The notes under the pieces are model-generated. The model made no database searches and was not told the DNA's origin. It saw nothing but the letters and a program-made list of their open reading frames with translations. A stretch of DNA of 47,617 nucleotides from Paracoccaceae bacterium (GTDB lineage Bacteria; Pseudomonadota; Alphaproteobacteria; Rhodobacterales; Rhodobacteraceae). The position numbers and the translations under genes were made by a program. The DNA is taken from positions 1 to 47,617 of the forward strand of contig JAGWVA010000029.1 in the NCBI GenBank assembly GCA_028875855.1, read 5' to 3'. Of this stretch, positions 33,078-41,205 are shown piece by piece (positions within the stretch are counted from its first letter, which is position 1; every line of letters begins with the position of its first letter).

Positions 33078-33593
33078 ATGCAGATCGCTTTTACAACCAC
33101 GGCCGGGCGCGGGACTACCGACCTTCTGCTCTCGCATCTGGCCGCCCGCGGTCTGCGGCTTGCAGGAACAGTTCAGACAAACACCGAACGGAAGGGCGGC
33201 GGACCCTGCGACATGGATGTGAAGGTGCTGCCCGCCGGGCCGATCATCCGGATCTCGCAGGACCTGGGTCCCTCGTCGCGTGGCTGTCGGCTGGACCCTG
33301 AGGCGCTGGAAACCGCCGTGGGGCTGACCGAAACGCGGCTGGCAGCGGGGGTTGATGTGCTGATCGTCAACAAGTTCGGCAAGCACGAGGCAGAGGGGCG
33401 AGGGTTCCGCCACGCGATTGCCAAGGCGCTTGCGCTAGGCGTGCCGGTCCTTGTTGGATTGAACGGTCTGAATGCTGCGGCGTTTGAGGATTTTACAGCG
33501 GGTTGGGCAAGGGAGCTGCCTCCACATATGGAAACGATCGAAGCGTGGCTCCTGACGGCTTTGGCCGGTGCTCAAGTGCTTGAGTGTCCGTGA
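33078..33593 (+). CDS. DUF2478 family protein, P-loop-like, last gene of the nar operon
   Basis: A 171-residue protein that begins IAFTTTAGRGTTDLLLSHLAARGLRLAGTVQTN, a modified P-loop fold like MobB/NTPase proteins, with a Walker-B like VDVLIVNKFGKHEAEGRGFRHAIAKALALGVPVL. The family is often placed beside molybdenum uptake or cofactor genes; exact function is not known. The start at 33078 is chosen because it is 10 bases after moeA. A perfect hairpin follows. Confidence 0.8.
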   Translation: MQIAFTTTAGRGTTDLLLSHLAARGLRLAGTVQTNTERKGGGPCDMDVKVLPAGPIIRISQDLGPSSRGCRLDPEALETAVGLTETRLAAGVDVLIVNKFGKHEAEGRGFRHAIAKALALGVPVLVGLNGLNAAAFEDFTAGWARELPPHMETIEAWLLTALAGAQVLECP

Positions 33594-33626
33594 AAATGGT
33601 CCTGATGTCGGCCAATGAACTGACAA

Positions 33627-33653
33627 GCTGCAGCCGATGGCATCGGCTGCAGC
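33627..33653. terminator. bidirectional terminator hairpin of the nar operon and cupredoxin gene
   Basis: GCTGCAGCCGATG and CATCGGCTGCAGC are perfect 13-base complements around a single G, giving a strong stem whose real loop is about five bases. It lies between convergent stops at 33593 and 33679. No T run on either strand. Confidence 0.7.
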
Positions 33654-33678
33654 GCGTCGAATGCGATGTCGGTTCGGG

Positions 33679-34173
33679 CTACATCACGACGACGTAGCCT
33701 GCCATGTAACCCACGGCATCCTTCCCCGAAGCGCTTGCCTTCATTGCCCAGCCTTTCCCGTCGCCCATGTCGCACGGGAAATTGCAGTGCCAGCGGAATT
33801 GACCGGCTTTCGTTGGCGTGAACGTATAGGCGGTTTCGGTCGGCACGACCGCATCGGTGCCGTTCTTGTGCGTTGCCGCCTTGACGATGACGTTCACATT
33901 CAGGCCCGGCGCGGTGAAGCTGTGGGGCATGTCGTCGTAGTTGACGAAGACGAGCTTGTAGCTTTGACCGGCTTTCAGCACGAAACTGGACGGCAGGAAA
34001 CTGTCGTGATGCTGCTTGTCGGGACCGATCAGGCCCATGTCATCGGCAAGCACATAGATTGTCTTGATCGTCGGTTGTGCCTGCGGTCCCGCGGCCATTG
34101 CATGCCCTGCGCTCATGGCCACGGCGGCTGCGAAGCCGGCAGAAACCAGAAACCCTGTCCCACGGTCAATCAT
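33679..34173 (-). CDS. exported cupredoxin-domain protein, possible denitrification electron carrier
   Basis: A 164-residue periplasmic protein with a signal peptide (residues 1-28, cut near AMAA). The cupredoxin beta-sandwich has H84 in DDMPHSFTAPGLNV and a C-terminal metal region RWHCNFPCDMGDGKGWAM (H129, C130, C134, M136, M144). The C-x3-C spacing recalls CuA or nitrosocyanin centres more than azurin or pseudoazurin, but the downstream His of CuA is missing. The start at 34173 follows GGAGTG. An FNR-type box at -41.5 of a good -10 suggests anaerobic activation, so it may carry electrons to nitrite, NO or N2O reductase. Confidence 0.8.
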   Translation of the reverse strand: MIDRGTGFLVSAGFAAAVAMSAGHAMAAGPQAQPTIKTIYVLADDMGLIGPDKQHHDSFLPSSFVLKAGQSYKLVFVNYDDMPHSFTAPGLNVNVIVKAATHKNGTDAVVPTETAYTFTPTKAGQFRWHCNFPCDMGDGKGWAMKASASGKDAVGYMAGYVVVM

Positions 34174-34250
34174 TTCGGGCACTCCTTTCTGCAATATCCG
34201 AAACGTATCCGGATACCGTTTTCGTTCATGAAGGAATTTTCTTCGCCATC

Positions 34251-34292
34251 ATTTTATTTTTCTTGGCGCGAGGATGAATTGACCTGAATCAA
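34251..34292 (-). promoter_or_regulatory. FNR/NarR-activated promoter of the cupredoxin gene
   Basis: On the minus strand a box TTGAT-TCAG-GTCAA (read on plus as TTGAC-CTGA-ATCAA, 34279-34292) is followed by TAAAAT at 34251-34256. With a start near 34244 the box centre is at -41.5, the class II position of FNR-type activators. The transcript leader would be about 70 bases. Confidence 0.75.
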
Positions 34293-34572
34293 TTTAATGA
34301 TGACAGAATGACGCACTGCAGGATTTCGAATTTATAATTGTAATTCAGCATGATGGCATATTTTGTAATTTTCGCCTGGATTCAAATAAAAAGATGCAAA
34401 TCTTTGAATTGATGGCGGGGCCATCTTCCTTTGCGTCAAATTCAATTCAGGCCCGGTTTCCCGTGCTCAAGAAACGATGGTATCGGCCGCACGATTGGCG
34501 CAGCCGATACCGTCCACAGTCGGGCGCTGTCGATCTGGGTCAGCATCGCCGGCCCCATGGTCCAGCCGCGGT
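34293..34572. other. A/T-rich intergenic stretch with one long hairpin
   Basis: Unlike the rest of the window, 34240-34440 is rich in A and T. No gene is seen. GGTATCGGC (34479-34487) and GCCGATACC (34503-34511) form a perfect nine-pair stem with a 15-base loop; read leftward it lies 62 bases after the small membrane-protein gene and is followed by ATCGTTTCTT, so it may be that gene's terminator. Confidence 0.5.
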
Positions 34573-34668
34573 TTATTTCCCGAGGTATTTTGCAAGAGCG
34601 AGGATGGCGAGCACGATCAGCACGAGGAACAGGATCATCCCTAAGCCGCCGAAACCAAAACCCATCAT
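34573..34668 (-). CDS. 31-residue single-helix membrane peptide
   Basis: A tiny ORF with a strong AGGAGACAGCC ribosome site. It encodes MMGFGFGGLGM, then a hydrophobic helix ILFLVLIVLAILALAKYLGK with a short basic tail. Glycine-rich leader, single helix and lysine end are typical of small regulatory or chaperone-like membrane peptides. It is 55 bases downstream of the EF-hand gene and reads the same way, so is probably in one transcript with it. No family recognised. Confidence 0.6.
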   Translation of the reverse strand: MMGFGFGGLGMILFLVLIVLAILALAKYLGK

Positions 34669-34723
34669 GGCTGTCTCCTGTCGTCTGTGTTGAATCGCCG
34701 GTCCGACCGGCGGGCCCTTTGCC

Positions 34724-35404
34724 CTACTTGTCTTCGCTCTGGCTACCGGGCGCGGGAATCGCCGTGCCGGCCCCGTGATGCGCGTGCCAGAGGCTCTGCA
34801 TCTGATCCATCCGATCGGCCGGGGCAACGATCTCATCCGCGGTGACCTTCCCGTCCCCGTTCACATCAAGCGCCTGAAAGTGCCGAACCATCGCCGTGCG
34901 GGTGATGTCCGCGTAGAAACCCGCGAATTCATCGAGCGACAGCGTGCCGTCGCCGTTCTTGTCGTATTGCTTGAGCGCGGCCTGAAGTCCGGCGCGCATC
35001 TCGTCGGGGCTGACCGTCCCGTCGTGGTTGGTGTCGAACTTGCTGACGAAAGCGCCCATCATGTCCGGCCTGCCCATCGGGCCGAGGCCGCCGCCATGCA
35101 TGGCCATCATTTGACCCATCATCTCTTCCATGGCGCCATGCATCCTTGCACCGCCGCCGAAGCCGCCCATCCTCTCAGGGCCGCCGCGCTGTCCCATCAT
35201 GGCATCCGGGCCATGGCCTTGCATGGCTCCACCCATTCCGAAGCCGGGACCACCTTCGTCGCCATCCTGTCCCATCATCGCACCCGGCCCGTAACCCTGC
35301 ATGTGGCCCCAGCCCTCGCCAGCGCCGTGCGAAAGGGCCGGAATCGCCGCGACACCGGCCAGAGCCACGACCAGCCCCGCCGCCAAAACCGTCTTGCGTT
35401 TCAT
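34724..35404 (-). CDS. secreted EF-hand protein with Met/His/Gly-rich region
   Basis: A 226-residue exported protein. Residues 1-25 are a signal peptide (LAAGLVVALAGVAAIPALSHG). Residues 30-115 are extremely rich in Met, Gly and His (HMQGYGPGAMMGQ, MQGHGPDAMMGQ), a composition that often binds copper or silver. Three canonical calcium loops follow at D124-E135, D148-E159 and D180-E191. The tail LWHAHHGAG adds histidines. Start at 35404 is supported by AAGAGGTG. It is divergent from an OmpR/EnvZ-type pair, which may control it. Role is not known; a periplasmic metal sponge or sensor partner is likely. Confidence 0.85.
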   Translation of the reverse strand: MKRKTVLAAGLVVALAGVAAIPALSHGAGEGWGHMQGYGPGAMMGQDGDEGGPGFGMGGAMQGHGPDAMMGQRGGPERMGGFGGGARMHGAMEEMMGQMMAMHGGGLGPMGRPDMMGAFVSKFDTNHDGTVSPDEMRAGLQAALKQYDKNGDGTLSLDEFAGFYADITRTAMVRHFQALDVNGDGKVTADEIVAPADRMDQMQSLWHAHHGAGTAIPAPGSQSEDK

Positions 35405-35575
35405 GGTATCACCTCTTGGGTTCGTTTTCCCGATGCCCTCAATCTGGTGGCCCAACGTCGCAGAAGGATGCCAAGTCCGGGTTGTTTTGTATCCGTTTGT
35501 CGCAGGCCCGCCGCTTGCGACGATCCGCGACACGGTTTCTTATTCCCGGACCGCGGGATGGGGTAGAAGGACCAC

Positions 35576-36298
35576 ATGACCACCGAACCTCATATCCTGA
35601 TCGTCGATGACCATCGCGAGATCCGCGACGCCGTCAGCCGCTATCTCGAGCGGAACGGCTACCGCGCCACGACCGCGCGCGATGCCCATGAGATGGACGA
35701 GAAACTGCGCGCCGGGCGGTTCGACCTGATCGTGCTCGACGTCATGATGCCGGGGGAGGATGGCATCTCCGTCTGCCGCCGGCTCAGCGCCGACGGGTCG
35801 ATCCCGATCCTGATGCTGACGGCCCTCGGAGAGGAAACCGACCGCATCATCGGGCTTGAGGTGGGCGCAGACGACTATCTGCCCAAGCCCTTCAACCCGC
35901 GGGAATTGCTGGCCCGCATCAAGGCCATCCTGCGGCGGGTGGATCGCGCACCCCGGGTGGCAGGGGCGCCCTCCGGCCACAGGCTGCGCTTTGCCGGATG
36001 GATGCTGGACACGGACACGCGACGGCTTACGGCGGCCGACGGGCGCGAGGAGGTTCTGACGACGGCCGATTTCCGGCTGCTGACGGCGCTGCTGGCCCGG
36101 CCGCGTTTCGTCCTGAGCCGGGATCAGTTGCTCGACATCACCTCAGGCCGGTCGGCGCATGTCTTCGACCGCACGATCGACAACCAGATCAGCCGGCTGC
36201 GCCGCAAGATCGAACGCGACCCCTCGGCCCCCGAGATCATCGTGACGGTGCGCGGCGGCGGCTACAGCCTTGCCGCCGACGTGGAGCAGGGATCATGA
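35576..36298 (+). CDS. OmpR-family response regulator
   Basis: A 240-residue regulator. The receiver domain has acidic D11 and D12, phospho-acceptor D55 in LIVLDVMMPG, and K-containing LPKPF near residue 103; the C-terminal winged helix ends in VRGGGYSLA. It is coupled by ATGA to the kinase gene and is divergent from the Met/His-rich EF-hand gene, a likely target. Signal unknown; copper or another envelope stress is suggested by neighbours. Confidence 0.93.
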   Translation: MTTEPHILIVDDHREIRDAVSRYLERNGYRATTARDAHEMDEKLRAGRFDLIVLDVMMPGEDGISVCRRLSADGSIPILMLTALGEETDRIIGLEVGADDYLPKPFNPRELLARIKAILRRVDRAPRVAGAPSGHRLRFAGWMLDTDTRRLTAADGREEVLTTADFRLLTALLARPRFVLSRDQLLDITSGRSAHVFDRTIDNQISRLRRKIERDPSAPEIIVTVRGGGYSLAADVEQGS

Positions 36299-37710
36299 GG
36301 CTGCCGCGTCCGGCGACGCTTCGGGGACAGATCATTCTGACGATCGTCGTGGCGCTGGCCATCGCGCAGGCCCTGACGCTGTGGCTGTTCATTGACCAGC
36401 GGGCCTTGGCCGTCCGATCCGCGCTGGCGCTCGAGGCGGCCGACCGCGCCGGGAACATCGCCCGGCTGCTGCAAGACGCTCCTGTTGATCTTCACCCGCA
36501 AATCCTCCGGGCGGCCAGCTCGCCTCTCGTGCAATTCAGCCTGGCAAAGGCGCCGATCGTCGAGGGGGCCGATCATCCCGGACCAAACTGGATCGCGCAG
36601 CGCATCCGGACCATCCTCGGCCCCGGCAATGACGGTTCCGTCAGGGTTGAAATGCTGCATGGCCCGATGACGGATGCGATGCCGCCCATGGCGGGTGCCA
36701 CGCCGTCGATGCTGCGCATGCATCAAGAGATGACCGGTGGTCAAAGAAGCACTCTGGAACTGAAGCTCTCCATCAGCCTGCCGAAGGGAGACTGGCTGAA
36801 CATGGTTTCGCGCTTCCACGAGCCGCCGTATCAGATCGTGGGTTCCGAGATCGCCACCTTCATCGTTACGGCGGCACTGCTTGCGATGGTTCTCTGGCTG
36901 GCGCTTTCGCGGGTGGTTGGCCCGTTGAAGGGGCTTGCCCTTGCGGCAGATCGTCTTGGCCGCGGGGAGGACACCGAACCGCTTCGTCCCGAGGGCCCCG
37001 AAGAGATGCGCCGTGTCGCGTCCGCCTTCAACCAGATGCAGGAGCGGTTGCACAGGTTCGTCAATGAACGCACCAAGCTTCTGGGGGCCGTCGGCCATGA
37101 TCTGCGCTCGCCGCTCACCGCGCTGCGCGTCCGTGCCGAGATGGTGGACGACGAGGAGACGCGTGACCGGATGATCGCGACCATCGTCGAGATGCAGGAA
37201 ATGGTGGAAGCCACGCTCGCCTTCGCTCGGGGCATGGCCACCACGGAACCGGTGGAAAGCGTGCAGCTTGTCGATTTCCTCGGTGGCCTGACCGATGAAA
37301 TCAGCGAAGCGGGCGGTGCGGTGACGCTGGGTCACGTGCCCGGGGTCGTGATGCGGATGCGGCGCAACGCGATGCGCCGCGCCTTGCGCAACCTGATCGA
37401 GAATGCGCTTCGCTATGGAACGCGCGCCACCGTCTCTGCGCGCGAAGACGTGGGCGGCGTTACGATCACCGTCGAGGACGAGGGGCCGGGCATCCCCCCT
37501 GAAAGTCTCGAGCGGGTTTTCGATCCCTTCGTCCGGCTGGAGACATCTCGGTCGCGCGAGACGGGCGGGATCGGCCTCGGCCTGTCCATCGCACGGACCA
37601 TCGTTCTGGCCCACGGCGGTCAGATCGCGCTGGAGAACCGTCCGGAGGGCGGTCTTCGAGCGATCGTGCGTCTTCCGACGGAAGCACAGGGGCGTTCCAC
37701 AAGCCCCTGA
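36295..37710 (+). CDS. sensor histidine kinase, EnvZ/CzcS type
   Basis: A 471-residue membrane kinase. Helix one is IILTIVVALAIAQALTLWLF (residues 13-32), a periplasmic domain of about 145 residues follows with Met/His-containing stretches (MLHGPMTDAMPPMAG, MLRMHQEMTGG), then a second helix, a HAMP domain, the H-box with H268 in GHDLRSPLTALR, and the N, G1 (DEGPGIPPESLERVF) and G2 (GGIGLGLSIA) boxes of the ATPase. The Met-rich sensor loop suggests a metal signal. Coupled to its regulator. Confidence 0.93.
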   Translation: MRLPRPATLRGQIILTIVVALAIAQALTLWLFIDQRALAVRSALALEAADRAGNIARLLQDAPVDLHPQILRAASSPLVQFSLAKAPIVEGADHPGPNWIAQRIRTILGPGNDGSVRVEMLHGPMTDAMPPMAGATPSMLRMHQEMTGGQRSTLELKLSISLPKGDWLNMVSRFHEPPYQIVGSEIATFIVTAALLAMVLWLALSRVVGPLKGLALAADRLGRGEDTEPLRPEGPEEMRRVASAFNQMQERLHRFVNERTKLLGAVGHDLRSPLTALRVRAEMVDDEETRDRMIATIVEMQEMVEATLAFARGMATTEPVESVQLVDFLGGLTDEISEAGGAVTLGHVPGVVMRMRRNAMRRALRNLIENALRYGTRATVSAREDVGGVTITVEDEGPGIPPESLERVFDPFVRLETSRSRETGGIGLGLSIARTIVLAHGGQIALENRPEGGLRAIVRLPTEAQGRSTSP

Positions 37711-37836
37711 AGCCGCGGCCCGGGTAGCCACTTGCCTCAAAGACGGCCTTCGATGAAACGCCAGCGGCGGGCGGATTGCCCCCTATGAGCGCAGTCCGGA
37801 CGGATCGTGCGGTCCCAGCTCGCCGTCCTGTGGGCC

Positions 37837-39003
37837 TTATCCGCCGTGATGGTGGGGACCGTCTCCCCCGCCGCTTTCCATCGCTCGCATCATCTCGGGC
37901 CCGCCCGTGCGGCGGTAACGGCGGTAAAGCCAGCCCGCCAGCAGCAGCATGATGACGTTCAGGACCGTCGTGTAGTTCAGCGAGAAGGCCACTTCCCCGA
38001 CGTTCGCGCTACGGGCGGCTGGCACGATCCCGGCGGCGCCGAAAAGAACCTCTAGGGCCAGCGCGGCAAGGACCATCGCCACGTAGAAGGTCACGGCAAG
38101 GAAGGCGGCCATGCGCAGACCGTAGTATTTGCGGTAGATGTTCAGGATCGGCAGGATGATGAGATCGCCGAAGATGAAAGCCACGACCCCGCCGAAGCTG
38201 ATCCCGCCGTTCCACAACACGGCCGCGAGCGGAACGTTTCCGATGGAACAGGTGAACGAGGCCACCGCGATCAGCGGGCCGATGACAGGCCCCCAGAGTT
38301 TGCTGAGCACCGGGTCCCCGGTGAAGAGGACCACGTGCCAGAAGCTGTTCGGCACCAGCGCCCCCAGCGTGCCCGAGATCAGCAGGCCGACGGCGATCTC
38401 CTTCCAGAGCATCGACCAGTTCATCACGAAGTAATGGCTGATGGCGTCCCATCCCTCTTCCGAAGCCAATCGGTCGCGCCAGCTGCCCGTTTTCGCCATC
38501 GTCGCCATGCCGGCGTGCCCCTCCATCCGGCCCTGAAGGCCGCGATCGGCCTGTTTCCGCGCCGTCCTGACCATGTGGGGACGCAGAAAGAAGCGGAACA
38601 TGACGACCAACAGCGCGATCATGATCGGTCCGCCGACGAATTCGGCCGCGCCGAAGCTCCACCCCATCAGGACGACAAGCAGGATGCCCAGTTCGATCAC
38701 GAGGTTCGTCGAGGCGAATTGAAACGCCATTGCGGCGGTGAAATCGCCGCCCTTGCGGAAGAGCGACCGCGCGACGGCTACGGCGGCGTAGGAACAGGAG
38801 GAAGAGGCCGCGCCGAGCAGGGACGCCCGTGTGATCGACCGGGCAGAGGCGTCCGGCAAGAGCCGCTGCATCTCGGCCTTCGATACCAGCGCATCGACCA
38901 TGGCCGAAAGGGTGAATCCCAGGATCAACCCCCACAGAACCTCCCAACCCATTGCTGCCGATAGATAAAGTGCGGCTGATATGTCATGGATGAAAAGCGG
39001 CAT
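37837..39003 (-). CDS. permease of the UPF0718/YraQ-ArsP-like family
   Basis: A 388-residue inner-membrane protein with about ten helices in two halves. The halves share the motif pairs SSCSYAAVAVARSLFRKGGDF and FTCSIGNVPLAAVLWNGGISF, which hold the conserved Cys of this family. A cytoplasmic loop at about residues 150-190 and a C-terminal GPHHHGG tail may bind metal. Relatives include ArsP and SO_0444, efflux permeases for arsenicals or other elements. A MerR/CueR-type promoter lies about 90 bases upstream, so the substrate may be a soft metal. The gene is convergent with the kinase gene. Confidence 0.85.
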   Translation of the reverse strand: MPLFIHDISAALYLSAAMGWEVLWGLILGFTLSAMVDALVSKAEMQRLLPDASARSITRASLLGAASSSCSYAAVAVARSLFRKGGDFTAAMAFQFASTNLVIELGILLVVLMGWSFGAAEFVGGPIMIALLVVMFRFFLRPHMVRTARKQADRGLQGRMEGHAGMATMAKTGSWRDRLASEEGWDAISHYFVMNWSMLWKEIAVGLLISGTLGALVPNSFWHVVLFTGDPVLSKLWGPVIGPLIAVASFTCSIGNVPLAAVLWNGGISFGGVVAFIFGDLIILPILNIYRKYYGLRMAAFLAVTFYVAMVLAALALEVLFGAAGIVPAARSANVGEVAFSLNYTTVLNVIMLLLAGWLYRRYRRTGGPEMMRAMESGGGDGPHHHGG

Positions 39004-39095
39004 GGGTCATTCCCTTTCGGGCGGAAGGTCAATCGATCGCCGTCAATCCGTCGCGGCATTCATGCATCAGCGTGCATGTCCGGTGTGTCGCGCTC

Positions 39096-39126
39096 AGGCT
39101 ACAGGCTTCCCGTGAGGGAAGGTCAA
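39096..39126 (-). promoter_or_regulatory. MerR/CueR-type metal-responsive promoter
   Basis: On the minus strand TTGACC (39121-39126) and TAGCCT (39096-39101) are 19 bp apart, the overlong spacer of MerR-family promoters. The spacer holds a perfect dyad CTTCCC-TCAC-GGGAAG (39106-39121). Sequence and spacing fit CueR/HmrR copper promoters. It would drive the permease at 39003. No MerR-family gene is in the window. The rest of 39004-39291 holds no gene. Confidence 0.78.
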
Positions 39127-39291
39127 CCCCGTGATCCCCCGCACGTCTTATCGCGCGCTGGACCGCCAGCCTGCGCGACCGACAGGTCCGGGATCGGGTC
39201 TGTGTGAATGGTGAAAGGCCTGCGACATCGGCCCGGACCAAGCCGAACCTTCCGGAAAACCGGGACGCCCAGACGAGCGCCCCGGCAGGGT

Positions 39292-40767
39292 TCAGGCCGA
39301 GGCGGTGACCGCGAATTCGGTCATCATGCCGCTCGCCAGATGCGGCATGTGATGGCAATGCAGCATCCAGCGCGCAGCCTCGCCGGCATCAAGGGCCACA
39401 TCGACCATCGACATCGCAGGGACATAGACCGTGTCGCGCAGCGCCCCCGCGATCGCCCGTCCGTTCAGGCCGACAACCTGAAACACATGGCCGTGCAGGT
39501 GCATCGGATGGCCCATCATCGACATGTTGTGGAAGGTCAGCAGGACGCGCTCTCCGCTTCGTGCGCCGACCGGCTGGTGCCGGTCCCACACGGCCCCGTT
39601 GATCGTCCAGACATAGGGCTTCATCGCGCCAGCCAGCATCAGCATGTGCCGACGGTCGATCGGCCGGTCGGGCAGGGCCTTCTGCGCGATCAGCCGGCTT
39701 TCCTGCGCGAAGGTAGTATCGAAGGCCGGGGCCATGGCTTCGGCAATCTGAGCTACACGACGAACCTCCGCGCCCTTCGTGGCGAGGATCAGGCCGGTGC
39801 GCTCTCGTGCGTCCTCTCGCAGCGCTAGGATCGGCCAGACGCCGCTGCGCTTTGGAAGGTGGATCTCGAGATCGAGCCGCTGCGCCATCGCCAGCCCGAA
39901 GCGGTTTCCGGGGACCGGCACGACCGCATGACCGTCAACCGCGACAAGGCGCGCCTCGGCATCGCCCGTGTCGATCCAGAACACCGTCGCCGCGGCGGCG
40001 TTGATGACCCGAAGCCGGATGCGCCCCCCTCGTTCAACATGCACGACCTCGGGGTCCGAAAGGGTGCGGTCATTGGCGAGGTAGGCGTCCCAGTCATAGT
40101 CGTTCAGGTCCATTGCCATCCCGCCCATGCCGGACATGACGCCATTCGCCATCCCGCTCATGCCCGGCATCGAATGGCCGGCAGAGCCCGCCCCGTGGCC
40201 AGCCTCCGCGCCGTGGTCCGCGCCGCTTCCTGCGGCACCGATCTTCGCCAGAACCTCTTCGGGCGAAGCGAAGGAAAAATCGTGCAGGAACATCACCACC
40301 TCCTGCCGGTCCGCGCCGACGTCGGCTGCAGACCTCACGATCAACGGAGCCGCCATCAGCCGCATTTCCTGAACCGGAATGTGGCTGTGCATCCAGAACG
40401 TCCCGGGCTGGGCTTCGAAGTCATAGGACCGGGTTTCGCCCGGAGCGAGGACCGGCATCGGCATGTTTGGCACACCGTCCTGCACGTTGGGCGGGATCTG
40501 GCCGTGCCAGTGGATGATCGTCCCGGTATCAAGCGTGTTTGTCAGGTTGACCCGGAAACGCTCTCCCGGTGCCAGAACGAGGCCCTGTCCCGCGGGACCG
40601 GCAAGGCCGAAAACGGTCGCCGCGCGCCCGTCAATATCGAGGGTGCGCGTGCCTGCGGTCAGGCCGATCGGCGCCGGTGTCTGCGCGAAGGCCAGGCGCG
40701 GCATCTGCGTGGCGGCAATTGCTGAAGCGCTGGCGGCAAGGAAGCCGCGCCGCGAAATCGTGGTCAT
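39292..40767 (-). CDS. CueO-like multicopper oxidase, Tat-exported
   Basis: A 491-residue periplasmic oxidase. The Tat signal is ISRRGFLAASASAIAATQ near the N-terminus. All four copper motifs are present: HWHG (IIHWHGQIP), HSH (TFWMHSHIP), HPMHLHGHVF and HCHHMPHLASGMM. Between the second and third domains lies a Met/His-rich loop (HGAEAGHGAGSAGHSMPGMSGM), as in CueO, which binds Cu(I) near the T1 site. It probably oxidises Cu(I) to protect the periplasm. The ATG at 40767 follows AGGAGACG; the upstream His/Cys-rich gene ends 72 bases before it. Confidence 0.92.
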   Translation of the reverse strand: MTTISRRGFLAASASAIAATQMPRLAFAQTPAPIGLTAGTRTLDIDGRAATVFGLAGPAGQGLVLAPGERFRVNLTNTLDTGTIIHWHGQIPPNVQDGVPNMPMPVLAPGETRSYDFEAQPGTFWMHSHIPVQEMRLMAAPLIVRSAADVGADRQEVVMFLHDFSFASPEEVLAKIGAAGSGADHGAEAGHGAGSAGHSMPGMSGMANGVMSGMGGMAMDLNDYDWDAYLANDRTLSDPEVVHVERGGRIRLRVINAAAATVFWIDTGDAEARLVAVDGHAVVPVPGNRFGLAMAQRLDLEIHLPKRSGVWPILALREDARERTGLILATKGAEVRRVAQIAEAMAPAFDTTFAQESRLIAQKALPDRPIDRRHMLMLAGAMKPYVWTINGAVWDRHQPVGARSGERVLLTFHNMSMMGHPMHLHGHVFQVVGLNGRAIAGALRDTVYVPAMSMVDVALDAGEAARWMLHCHHMPHLASGMMTEFAVTASA

Positions 40768-40839
40768 GATCGTCTCCTCGGGACATCTCGTCCCGTTCAT
40801 CAAAACTGAGGGTTACCGCAGGCATCCGCCTGGGCAGTT

Positions 40840-41205
40840 TCAAATGAGACGGTGTTTTGGCGGACGATCGTCCGGTCCGGGCGAACGGCCAACGTGCCAT
40901 GCCTCGGGGCGCGGGTCGTGCCATGAGGCTGTCAGCATGACGACCGCCCCCGCGTCCACGGCGGCCGGCGCGACGGAGCCGCCAGCACACATGATCTGGC
41001 AAAGATAGTCATGCCCCGATCCCTGCGCCGGAGTGCCCTTGCAGCAGGAACGGCTGTCCGCCGCGGCCTGACCCACCGCAAAGGTGTGGCCGTGGTGCGA
41101 TTGACCGACCATCACGCCCCCGACGCGCGTGGCATGAGACGATCCGACCGTCATTCCGACGGCGATCGACACAATGGCAAAGAGGGTCAGCAGACGCGCG
41201 ATCAT
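40840..41205 (-). CDS. exported His/Cys-rich small protein next to the multicopper oxidase
   Basis: A 121-residue protein with a signal peptide or N-terminal helix (IARLLTLFAIVSIAVGMTVGSSHA). The mature part has GQSHHGHTF, SRSCCKGTPAQGSGHDYLCQIMCAGG and a basic tail. The CC...C-x3-C pattern with His pairs suggests a metal site, and the shape recalls DUF2946-like copper proteins, though I do not recognise a family for certain. A longer start at 41247 is possible. It precedes the oxidase in the same direction and is likely co-transcribed. Confidence 0.65.
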   Translation of the reverse strand: MIARLLTLFAIVSIAVGMTVGSSHATRVGGVMVGQSHHGHTFAVGQAAADSRSCCKGTPAQGSGHDYLCQIMCAGGSVAPAAVDAGAVVMLTASWHDPRPEAWHVGRSPGPDDRPPKHRLI

